Shown here: positions 1 to 5,488 of the stretch, piece by piece | How the letters are laid out: the number at the start of each line of letters is the position of its first letter | How positions within the stretch are numbered: the stretch's first letter is position 1 | NCBI GenBank assembly: GCA_902470915.1 | Contig: CABRIB010000109.1 | Location: 1 to 5,488, forward strand | DNA from: an uncultured Collinsella sp. | GTDB taxonomy: Bacteria; Actinomycetota; Coriobacteriia; Coriobacteriales; Coriobacteriaceae | Direction: 5' to 3' | DNA: 5,488 nucleotides | Translations under genes and position numbers: made by a program | Notes under the pieces: generated by a model | Databases searched by the model: none | Told to the model about the DNA's origin: nothing | The model's input: the letters and a program-made list of their open reading frames with translations, nothing else

Positions 1-44
1 ATAGGAGTCCGTCTCGTGGGCTCGGAGATGTGTATAAGAGACAG
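1..44 (+). other. Nextera library adapter (not genomic)
   Basis: Positions 11-44 match the Illumina Nextera Read 2 transposase adapter, ending in the 19-base mosaic end AGATGTGTATAAGAGACAG at 26-44. Positions 3-10 (AGGAGTCC) match the adapter orientation of the Nextera i7 index N705 as I remember it, and 1-2 (AT) fit the end of the P7 primer. The stretch is residual library sequence and should be trimmed. Genomic sequence begins at about 45. Confidence 0.97.
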
Positions 45-49
45 TCCTT

Positions 50-93
50 AAACTCGTTATTAGAATTGATATGATTAGCCTAATAACGAGTTT
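50..93. repeat. Perfect 13-bp inverted repeat upstream of fic, candidate operator
   Basis: AAACTCGTTATTA at 50-62 is the exact reverse complement of 81-93, with an 18-base spacer. The spacer contains the predicted -10 element of the fic promoter, and the predicted transcription start falls in the right arm. The repeat is therefore more likely a DNA-level operator than an RNA hairpin. What is seen is the symmetry and its position over the promoter; repression by a bound regulator, possibly the Fic protein itself through its winged helix, is inference. Confidence 0.6.
67..75 (+). promoter_or_regulatory. Extended -10 promoter for fic
   Basis: TGATATGAT at 67-75 fits an extended -10 (TGn followed by TATGAT, five of six matches to TATAAT). 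No good -35 hexamer is present 16-18 bases upstream, where the best string matches about 3 of 6, but extended -10 promoters tolerate this. Transcription would start near 82 and give a leader of roughly 38 bases before the preferred ATG at 120. The element lies between the arms of the 50-93 inverted repeat. Confidence 0.5.
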
Positions 94-119
94 CCGGCAC
101 TAAAGATATGGAGGGCGCG

Positions 120-1292
120 ATGCAAATCGAGGAGAACGGCCAGGGAACGCTCCGCAATAATCTATCGGGGAAATTGGCTTACTATTCGTTTTTTCCAACG
201 CCCTTGCAATCATTGAGGCAGCTAAACCTCACCGAGGAAACCTATCGCACGCTTTCCGCATGCTCACGAAAGCTTGGAGAGCTTGAAGGCATGCTCTACT
301 TTGTTCCCAACGCCGATATGTATCTGACAATGTACGTGCGCAAAGAAGCACTCCTTTCTTCGCAAATTGAGGGAACCCAGTGCACGTTTGACGACCTACT
401 TAGTCCATCGCAAACACAACTCCATCATAAAGATGTCGCAGACGTCGTGAATTACGTCCGTGCTGTCGACCGCGGCGTAGAACTGCTCAAAAAGATGCCC
501 TTGTGCACGAGACTTCTTAGGCAAGTTCATGCGGTCCTGCTGGACGGAGTGCGCGGAACGGAGAAGAATCCAGGCGAGCTGCGCTCCTCACAAAACTGGA
601 TTGGCCCCTCAGGCTGCACCATTGCAACCGCATCGTTTGTCCCTCCAAACATTGAAGATTTGAGTAACACGCTCCAGGACCTCGAACGCTTTATCAATGA
701 GCCTCAAGTCGAAATGGATCCGATTGTGCGGGCGGCGCTCGTCCATTACCAATTTGAAACTGCCCATCCATTCCTAGACGGAAACGGTCGCCTGGGCAGG
801 CTTCTCATTACACTTATGCTCATCAATGATGGCGTTCTTCATTCTTGCTTGTTCTATCCATCGTTCCAGTTCAAGAAAAATCGAAGCGAGTACTACCGGC
901 AACTCACATCCGTAAGGGAGAGAGGCACTTACGAGGAATGGATAGAGTTTTTCTGCAACAGTCTTCTCGAAAGTGCGAAGGACTCGGTAGGGTCTTTAAA
1001 AAACCTTGTTGACCTCCATAACCGTTCCACAGCAACCATTACCGAAAATCTCGGAAGGACTGCTGCAAACGGGCAAAGGCTGTTGGGCATTCTTGAAGAG
1101 CACCCCATCGTCGACACCGCATTCATCGCTGCCCAACTCGATATCGGCAGGAGTACCGCGAGCGCGCTCGTCAAATCATTTGAAGAATTGGGTATCCTCC
1201 GTCCGCTCGACGAGTCAAGACAGAGATACCGGCAGTACGGGTATGAAGAGTATCTTTCGATTCTCAGGGAAGACGCCGAGCCGATTAGATAG
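120..1292 (+). CDS. Class II Fic-domain protein adenylyltransferase with C-terminal winged helix
   Basis: A 390-residue Fic protein. Fic enzymes usually transfer AMP from ATP to a hydroxyl side chain of a target protein. The signature HPFLDGNGRLGR is intact at residues 216-227: catalytic His216, metal-binding Asp220, and the phosphate-binding Gly/Asn loop with Arg224. The N-terminal part (about 15-120) looks like the Fic/DOC N-terminal domain and carries SSQIEG at 80-85, the S/T-x-x-x-E-G/N inhibitory motif. Its Glu84 is expected to block productive ATP binding, which makes this a class II self-inhibited Fic. Residues about 317-378 look like a winged helix (recognition-helix region GRSTASALVKSFEELGIL). 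The ATG at 120 is preferred over the in-frame ATG at 108: GGAGGG at 110-115 sits just before 120, whereas 108 has no Shine-Dalgarno sequence. No partner antitoxin gene is visible; the gene stands alone and converges on pyrE. It looks more AT-rich than its neighbours, so acquisition is possible. The target is unknown. Confidence 0.93.
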   Translation: MQIEENGQGTLRNNLSGKLAYYSFFPTPLQSLRQLNLTEETYRTLSACSRKLGELEGMLYFVPNADMYLTMYVRKEALLSSQIEGTQCTFDDLLSPSQTQLHHKDVADVVNYVRAVDRGVELLKKMPLCTRLLRQVHAVLLDGVRGTEKNPGELRSSQNWIGPSGCTIATASFVPPNIEDLSNTLQDLERFINEPQVEMDPIVRAALVHYQFETAHPFLDGNGRLGRLLITLMLINDGVLHSCLFYPSFQFKKNRSEYYRQLTSVRERGTYEEWIEFFCNSLLESAKDSVGSLKNLVDLHNRSTATITENLGRTAANGQRLLGILEEHPIVDTAFIAAQLDIGRSTASALVKSFEELGILRPLDESRQRYRQYGYEEYLSILREDAEPIR

Positions 1293-1318
1293 GCATCGCA
1301 ACCCAGGCAAATTAAAGC

Positions 1319-1382
1319 GAGCGCGGATAATCTCCCACTTTGAGCCCGCACACAGGCCAAAAACGGGAGATTATCCACGCTC
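1319..1382. repeat. Long inverted repeat (18-bp arms) after fic
   Basis: Arm 1319-1336 pairs with arm 1365-1382 at 17 of 18 positions (the exception is C1324 against A1377), around a 28-base loop. The core is GGATAATCTCCC and GGGAGATTATCC. It begins 27 bases after the fic stop codon. No T-run follows either arm, so it is not a standard intrinsic terminator, although a stem this long could still end or protect the fic transcript. It could also be a dispersed palindromic repeat of the host genome; the window holds only one copy, so this cannot be decided here. Confidence 0.75.
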
Positions 1383-1391
1383 ATTCCTGAG

Positions 1392-1420
1392 TAGTCATTT
1401 ATGAACGTCCCCAATGACTA
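1392..1420. repeat. Short inverted repeat (8-bp arms)
   Basis: TAGTCATT at 1392-1399 is the reverse complement of AATGACTA at 1413-1420, with a 13-base spacer. It lies 9 bases beyond the 1319-1382 palindrome and may be part of the same repeat unit. The arms are short enough that chance is possible. Confidence 0.4.
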
Positions 1421-1447
1421 GTCCGGCAACGCCGATGTTTCGGCAAC

Positions 1448-1533
1448 GACAGCGAGCGAGCCGCATTCGGAGCAAGACGACGCCGCAGGTAGAGAACGGA
1501 CAGCGAGCGGGCCGCATTTGAGACAAGGTGACG
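1448..1533 (+). repeat. Degenerate direct repeat, two 35-base copies 51 bases apart
   Basis: 1448-1482 and 1499-1533 match at 28 of 35 positions, both beginning GACAGCGAGCG and sharing GCCGCATT and CAAG. The second copy forms the left arm of the large palindrome at 1507-1605. The first copy has no matching right arm, which suggests a decayed or partial copy of the same element. Confidence 0.6.
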
Positions 1534-1605
1534 TGAAACGAAAGGGCGCTGACCTTCTGGTCGCGCCCTTGAAGTTGAACGTCAGATTGTCCAAATGCGG
1601 CCCGC
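1507..1605. repeat. 99-base imperfect palindromic element, possible terminator of pyrE
   Basis: The outer arms pair over 14 uninterrupted bp (1507-1520 with 1592-1605). After a bulged A1521 there are 5 more bp, and after two mismatches another 6 bp (1529-1534 with 1579-1584). Inside sits an independent hairpin, 1542-1554 with 1559-1570, of 12 bp with one bulge and loop TTCT. Read on the minus strand, the inner hairpin is followed by TTTCGTTT, which is weakly terminator-like and correctly placed downstream of pyrE. Its size, nested structure and intergenic position also fit a REP- or MITE-like mobile repeat without a transposase. No gene is visible in the region. Confidence 0.7.
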
Positions 1606-1617
1606 GCAGCGTCGAGC

Positions 1618-1647
1618 AGTTACGGCGTTTGGTAAAACGCCGTAACT
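1618..1647. terminator. 13-bp perfect hairpin overlapping the pyrE stop codon
   Basis: AGTTACGGCGTTT at 1618-1630 pairs perfectly with 1635-1647, leaving a four-base loop. The right arm overlaps the pyrE stop codon (TAG on the minus strand, 1648-1646), so the stem begins within the end of the gene. Neither strand has a U-tract after the stem, so it is an atypical terminator. It could act as a 3' end stabiliser, or work together with the larger palindrome immediately downstream. Confidence 0.55.
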
Positions 1648-2326
1648 AACGTGCTCCGTACTGCTCGTAGTAGGCGTCGATGGCGGTCTTGAGCTCGTCA
1701 TCGATGACGACCTTGCCGTCGATCTCGTGGTTGTAGAGGGTCTCGACGACCTCGGCCATGGAAACGATGCTCGCGACGGGGAAACCGTACTTTGCCTCGA
1801 TCTCCTTCTGCGCGGTGGTCACGCCGCCCTTGCCGACCTCCATGCGGTTGAGGGACACGATCAGGCCCTTGATTTCGACGTCGGCAGCAGCCTTAACCTT
1901 GGGATAGGTCTCGTCGATGGACTTGCCGCTGGTGGTGACGTCCTCGACCATGACCACGCGGTCGCCGTCCTTGGGCTCATAACCCAGCAGGTTGCCCTTA
2001 TCGGCACCGTGGTCCTTGGCCTCCTTGCGGTCGCAGCAGTACTTGACCTCCTTGCCGTACAGCTCGTGGTAGGCAATCGCGGTCACGACGGCCAGCGGAA
2101 TACCCTTGTAGGCCGGTCCAAACAGCACGTCAAAGTCGTCGCCAAAGTTATCGTGGATGGCCTGGGCGTAATACTCGCCCAGCTTCTTGAGCTGATAGCC
2201 CGTCACGTAAGCGCCGGCGTTCATAAAGAACGGGGACTGACGGCCGCTCTTGAGCGTAAAGCTGCCGAACTTAAGGACGTCGGACTCGACCATAAACTTG
2301 ATGAACTCTTGCTTGTAAGCCTCCAT
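1646..2326 (-). CDS. pyrE: Orotate phosphoribosyltransferase
   Basis: A 226-residue cytosolic enzyme that joins orotate to PRPP to make orotidine 5'-monophosphate, the step before decarboxylation to UMP. It aligns along its length with the E. coli-type PyrE family (about 213 residues). Visible landmarks are FTLKSGRQSPFF at residues 23-34, FGPAYKG at 69-75, the mobile catalytic loop RKEAKDHG at 100-107, and the PRPP-binding motif VEDVTTSGKS at 127-136 with its acidic pair Glu128-Asp129. Length and both ends look complete. The start is supported by AGGAG five bases upstream of the ATG on the minus strand. No other pyr gene is in the window. Its 5' side is divergent from the ATPase gene and its 3' side converges on fic, so it appears to be transcribed alone. 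I could not find a convincing promoter or a PyrR-type leader upstream. Confidence 0.97.
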   Translation of the reverse strand: MEAYKQEFIKFMVESDVLKFGSFTLKSGRQSPFFMNAGAYVTGYQLKKLGEYYAQAIHDNFGDDFDVLFGPAYKGIPLAVVTAIAYHELYGKEVKYCCDRKEAKDHGADKGNLLGYEPKDGDRVVMVEDVTTSGKSIDETYPKVKAAADVEIKGLIVSLNRMEVGKGGVTTAQKEIEAKYGFPVASIVSMAEVVETLYNHEIDGKVVIDDELKTAIDAYYEQYGAR

Positions 2327-2452
2327 GCGGGCTCCTCTCGTAATCGCGTACGTGCCTTCCAGTTTAGCGCAGGCGAAGCGTAGATGCGGACGCGCTTTGG
2401 GGCCACGGCATTCTGTAAAGGCTTTGTCAGGGGGAATGGTTTTCCGAACAAT

Positions 2453-2474
2453 GGGGTTGACATGTCAAACCCCC
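2453..2474. promoter_or_regulatory. Palindromic candidate operator over the -35 box
   Basis: TTGACATGTCAA at 2457-2468 is a perfect 12-bp palindrome. It is flanked by GGGG on the left and CCCC on the right, offset by one A, giving an almost symmetric site of about 21-22 bp. Its left half is itself the consensus -35 hexamer of the promoter facing the ATPase gene, so a dimeric protein bound here would compete directly with RNA polymerase. The regulator cannot be identified from the sequence. Confidence 0.5.
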
Positions 2475-2485
2475 TCATCAAGAAT
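2457..2485 (+). promoter_or_regulatory. Sigma-70-type promoter for the ATPase leader and mgtA
   Basis: A consensus TTGACA at 2457-2462 is followed after 17 bases by AAGAAT at 2480-2485 (four of six matches to TATAAT). Predicted initiation is near 2492, giving a 5' leader of about 270 bases before the ATPase start codon, which is unusually long and consistent with leader-based regulation. The -35 lies inside the palindrome at 2453-2474. Confidence 0.5.
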
Positions 2486-2540
2486 ACGGGCGGATTAAAA
2501 AGGGGTACGAGATACCCAAAGCGCGCTGCGCTCAGCCTTT

Positions 2541-2717
2541 AGGAGGTGTGCCATGGAAGGCAGTCCTAGTCGAAAAACCTGCATGTCGCCCTCGGCACGC
2601 CGCGAGGACTCCGCACACGCATAAACGCCACCGGCAGATCGCCAAAACCACCGCAAAGGCGCGCTGCACCCTTTGTGGGCTCAAGAGCTTGACGTGAGCG
2701 ACATCTAGGTTTTTTGA
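2541..2717 (+). ncRNA. Structured mRNA leader with alternative stems upstream of mgtA
   Basis: Several base-paired elements can be traced. A long-range stem joins 2570-2589 to 2698-2717 with 19 of 20 positions paired, including two G-U pairs and one C-C mismatch. It places an A-tract (2573-2577) against a U-tract (2710-2715), as in intrinsic terminators. Inside it, 2651-2659 pairs with 2670-2678 (9 bp, one G-U). A competing arrangement pairs 2546-2551 with 2613-2618 and 2562-2567 with 2605-2610. Those helices cross the long-range stem and so probably cannot coexist with it. The leader ORF at 2553-2624 runs through the left arm, so a translating ribosome would prevent the long stem from forming. 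I see none of the conserved M-box (ykoK) strings. A magnesium- or translation-responsive attenuator is inference; the pairings are seen. Confidence 0.5.
2553..2624 (+). CDS. Candidate 23-codon leader peptide upstream of mgtA
   Basis: An ATG at 2553 is preceded by an ideal AGGAGG at 2541-2546 with a six-base spacer, and the frame stops at TAA 2622-2624. The peptide begins MEGSPSRKTC and contains two prolines (residues 5 and 13), a basic centre and an Arg-Glu-Asp stretch near its end. It has no membrane segment or known domain. The ribosome-binding site and location, 139 bases before the transporter start and inside a foldable leader, argue for a regulatory uORF, analogous in layout to the MgtL leader peptide of Salmonella mgtA but not similar in sequence. 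It could still be a chance ORF; codon-level conservation would decide. Confidence 0.45.
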   Translation: MEGSPSRKTCMSPSARREDSAHA

Positions 2718-2763
2718 AGCAAATACGACACGTACGCTAACTCCCCTCAACAAGGAGGACCCT

Positions 2764-5468
2764 ATGCTGATGCTCAAAACCGTCACGGTACTCGAAGCCA
2801 TCTCCAAGCGCCGCCGCACGGCGCGCCCTGCCGCTCATACCGGCCTGTCCAAGAACACCATATTCGCCGCCACCCATAGTGCCGAGGACGCCCTCGTACT
2901 GCTTGACGCCACGGCAAACGGCCTCACCGTCGAGCAGGCAACTGAGCGCCTGAACGCCGTCGGCCCCAACACCATCGAGGCAACGACCAAAACGCTCGCC
3001 CGCCGCATCGCCGACGCGTTCATCGATCCCTTCGCCGGCATCCTCGCCGCGCTCGCACTGGTCTCGCTCTACATCGACGTGCTCGCCGTGCCCGAACCGC
3101 AGCGCGACCCCTCCACGGTCATCGTCATCGGCACCATGCTGCTGGTATCGGGCGGCATGAAGTTTATCCAGGAAGCCCGCAGCGGCAATGCGGCAGAGGC
3201 CCTCAAGGACCTGGTCTCCAACACTTGCACCGCCCTGCGCGACGGCGGGCGCATCGAGATCCCCTTCGACGAGCTCGTCCCCGGCGATGTAATCCGCCTC
3301 TCTGCCGGCGATATGGTGCCGGCAGACGCCCGCATCATCACCGCGCGCGACCTGTTTGTGATCGAGTCCGCACTCACCGGCGAGAGCGAGGCCGTCGAGA
3401 AGACCACCGCCGTCACCGTCGTCGAGGGCGCCGACGGCTCCGCACTGCCACTCTCTGCCTGCAAGAACATCGTCTTTACCGGCACCTCCGTGCAAAACGG
3501 CGCCGCCATGGCGCTTGTCGTTGCCACCGGCTCGGACACCTACCTGGGCGGCATCGCCAAGATGCTCAACGGGCGCGGCGAAAAAAGCGCGTTTGACCGC
3601 GGCGTCTCGAGCGTCTCCATGCTGCTGGTGCGCCTGATGCTCGTTATGGCGCCGGCCGTCTTTGCCATCAACGCCGCCACCAAGGGCAACGTCATCGACG
3701 CGCTGCTGTTCGCCACGAGCGTGGCCGTGGGCATCACGCCGCAGATGCTTCCCGTCATCGTGACCACGAGCCTGTCGCAGGGCGCCAAGGACCTCGCCCG
3801 TCGCCAGGTTATCGTCAAGGAGCTGCCGGCGATTCAAAACCTCGGAGCGATGGACGTCCTGTGCTGCGACAAGACCGGCACCCTCACCGAAGACCGCATC
3901 GTGCTCGAGCGCTACCTCAACACCGATGGCAACGAGGACGCGCGCGTGCTGCGCCATGCGTTTTTGAACAGCTTCTTCCAGACCGGCCTCAAAAATCTTA
4001 TCGACCTGGCCGTAATCGACCGTGCCGATGTGACGCCCTCGACCGTCGCACCCGATTCCATGCTGGGCCAGAGCCTGCGCGACCGCTACACCAAGGTCGA
4101 CGAGGTTCCCTTCGATTTCTCGCGCCGTCGCCTGAGCGTAGTTGTCGCCGACGCCCAAGGCAAAACCCAGATGGTTACCAAGGGCGCTGCCGAGGAAATG
4201 CTCGAGATCTGCTCCTTTGTCGAGATCGATGGCATCGCTCAGCCGCTCACCGACGAGAAGCTCGCCCAGATTCGCAAGCAGATCGCCGGACTTAACGCCG
4301 AGGGCCTACGCGTAATTGCCGTGGCGCAGAAGACCAATCCGCGCTGCGTGGGCGAGTTTGGCATCGCCGACGAGTGCGACATGGTGCTGATGGGCTTTTT
4401 GGCCTTCCTCGATCCGCCCAAAGCAAGTGCCGCGGGCGCCGTCGCCACCCTCGAGGCCAAGGGCGTGGCGGTCAAGGTCCTAACCGGCGACAACGACCGC
4501 GTCGCCGCCACCGTCTGCGAGCAGATTGGTATCGATGCGAGCAACGTCTTGCTCGGCTCCGAGATCGATACGCTCGATGACGCCGAACTTGCCGAGCGCG
4601 CCGAGAAAACCCACCTCTTCGCCAAGCTCTCGCCGCTGCAGAAGGCGCGCCTGGTACGTGTCATGCGCGAGATGCTCGACCGCACCGTGGGCTTTATGGG
4701 CGACGGCATCAACGACGCCGCCGCCATGCGTGCGAGCGATTGCGGCATCTCGGTCGATTCGGCCGTCGATATTGCCAAGGAATCCGCCGATATCATCTTG
4801 CTTCAGAAGGACCTGGGCGTGCTCGAGCGCGGCATCATCGAAGGCCGCCGCACTTACGGCAACCTGCTCAAGTACCTCAAGACCACGGTGAGCTCCAACT
4901 TTGGCAACGTGCTGTCCGTGACCGTCGCGAGCCTGTTCTTGCCGTTTTTGCCCATGAGCGCCCTGCAGCTGGTACTGCTGTCGCTGGTCTACGAGATCGT
5001 GTGCATCGCACTGCCGTGGGACACCGTCGATGACGCCTGGACTGCCCGCCCGCGTGCCTGGGACGCCGCATCCATCAAGGGCTTTATGCTCGAGCTGGGC
5101 CCCGTGAGCTCGCTGTTTGACATCGTGACCTTCGCCGCGCTCTTCTTTGTCGTGTGCCCCGCCGCCGTGGACGCAAGCTGGTCCGAGCTTGCCGCCGCGG
5201 GCGACGTCGCGGGTATGGCGACCTTTGCTGCGCTCTTCCAGAGCGGCTGGTTTGTCGAGTCCATGTGGTCGCAGACACTCGTGGTCCACATGTTGCGCTC
5301 CCCGCATCTGCCGAGCCCGCGCGACCACGCCGCGCCCGCATTGTGCGTTCTTACCGTGCTGGGCCTGGCGCTCGTCACCTGGCTGCCGGCAAGCCCCATC
5401 GCCGATGTGCTCGGCCTCATGCCGCTGCCCACGAGCTTTTTTGGGCTGCTCATTGGCATCGTTATCGC
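2764..5468 (+). CDS. mgtA: MgtA-family P-type ATPase (magnesium importer), C-terminus cut by library end
   Basis: An inner-membrane P3B-type ATPase; the family uses ATP hydrolysis to bring Mg2+ into the cell. About 901 residues are present, and comparison with E. coli MgtA (about 898) suggests only the last 20-30 are missing. The start ATG has AAGGAGG at 2752-2758. Visible in order: membrane helices M1 and M2 (about 88-136), PGD 173-175, actuator TGES 205-208, M3 (about 285-304), TPQMLP 325-330 in M4, DKTGT with phosphorylated Asp369, KGA 473-475, DPPK 550-553, TGDN 574-577, GDGIND 646-651, then SSNFGN 710-715 in M5 and M6 to M10. The catalytic machinery is intact. Three expected ion-site positions differ from E. 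coli MgtA: Gln327 (Glu), Ser740 (Asn) and Glu744 (Asp). The M7-M8 loop appears longer than in E. coli. The stop codon is absent because adapter begins at 5469, not because the gene is broken. Confidence 0.95.
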
Positions 5469-5488
5469 CTGTCTCTTATACACATCTG
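5469..5488 (+). other. Nextera adapter read-through (not genomic)
   Basis: CTGTCTCTTATACACATCT at 5469-5487 is the exact reverse complement of the Nextera mosaic end. The following G at 5488 fits the Read 1 adapter (next bases GACGC) rather than the Read 2 adapter, so the two ends of the window carry opposite adapters. The codons it contributes to the ATPase frame (CLLYTS) are artificial. Confidence 0.97.

Noticed and set aside
108..119. Upstream in-frame ATG at 108 as the fic start
   Set aside because: No Shine-Dalgarno sequence precedes it, whereas GGAGGG at 110-115 is correctly spaced for the ATG at 120.
1006..1404. 132-residue plus-strand frame overlapping the fic end
   Set aside because: Out-of-frame reading of the fic coding region that runs into a palindromic intergenic repeat; no domain seen.
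929..1414. 161-residue minus-strand frame across the end of fic
   Set aside because: Mostly antisense to a well-supported Fic C-terminal domain, with no ribosome-binding site or recognisable motif noted.
1448..1533. CRISPR-like repeat pair
   Set aside because: Only two degenerate copies at 80% identity with a 16-base gap and no cas genes; better explained as duplicated intergenic repeat.
1727..2383. 218-residue plus-strand frame opposite pyrE
   Set aside because: Shadow of pyrE, whose reading frame carries complete OPRTase motifs.
2440..2468. Divergent minus-strand promoter for pyrE using the second TTGACA of the palindrome
   Set aside because: The -35 is perfect, but the sequence 16-18 bases further on (such as GGAAAA) matches the -10 consensus at only about 2-3 of 6 positions.
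2490..2763. M-box (ykoK) magnesium riboswitch upstream of the ATPase
   Set aside because: The leader position is right, but I could not find the conserved M-box core strings, and the stems that form are arranged differently. A covariance-model search would settle it.
2737..4158. 473-residue open frame on the minus strand
   Set aside because: It lies wholly antisense to the ATPase, whose motifs are unmistakable. Its low-complexity Asp/Gly/Ala/His/Arg composition is typical of the reverse frame of GC-rich genes.
4480..5328. 282-residue open frame on the minus strand
   Set aside because: Antisense shadow of the ATPase C-terminal half; no recognisable domain, and composition like the other GC-rich reverse frames.
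4989..5483. 164-residue minus-strand frame beginning MYKRQ
   Set aside because: Its start codon and first residues are the translated Nextera mosaic end; the rest is antisense to the ATPase.

Overview
The window is a single assembled fragment bounded by sequencing-adapter sequence: an Illumina Nextera end at 1-44 and the reverse-complemented transposon mosaic end at 5469-5488. Genomic sequence therefore runs from about 45 to 5468. Both ends were set by library chemistry, and the last gene is cut by the library end. The coding sequence is GC-rich bacterial DNA. Gene content, base composition and repeat-rich intergenic regions fit a gut Coriobacteriia/Collinsella-like actinobacterium, but that is an inference, because nothing here is a taxonomic marker. 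The first gene looks more AT-rich than the rest by eye and may be acquired.

Layout: (1) 45-107, a short AT-rich regulatory region with a perfect 13-bp inverted repeat around an extended -10 promoter. (2) 120-1292 (+), a class II Fic-domain AMP-transferase with an N-terminal self-inhibitory motif and a C-terminal winged-helix domain. (3) 1293-1645, a non-coding convergent region filled with long imperfect palindromes and a degenerate direct repeat. (4) 1646-2326 (-), pyrE, orotate phosphoribosyltransferase, the fifth step of UMP synthesis. (5) 2327-2763, a 437-base divergent intergenic region. It carries a consensus -35 embedded in a palindrome, a well-initiated 23-codon leader ORF, and an RNA able to form mutually exclusive long-range stems. 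(6) 2764-5468 (+), a P-type ATPase of the MgtA/MgtB magnesium-importer family, nearly complete but missing its C-terminal tail.

The genes do not form one operon. fic and pyrE converge, and pyrE and the ATPase gene diverge. The most interesting part is the ATPase gene with its leader. The leader has the layout of a translation-coupled attenuator (promoter plus operator, leader ORF, competing stems, A-tract/U-tract stem), but it does not resemble the known M-box magnesium riboswitch. The transporter also differs from E. coli MgtA at three membrane positions expected to bind the ion (TPQMLP instead of TPEMLP, and Ser and Glu instead of Asn and Asp in M6). Its ion preference should therefore not be assumed to be that of canonical MgtA.
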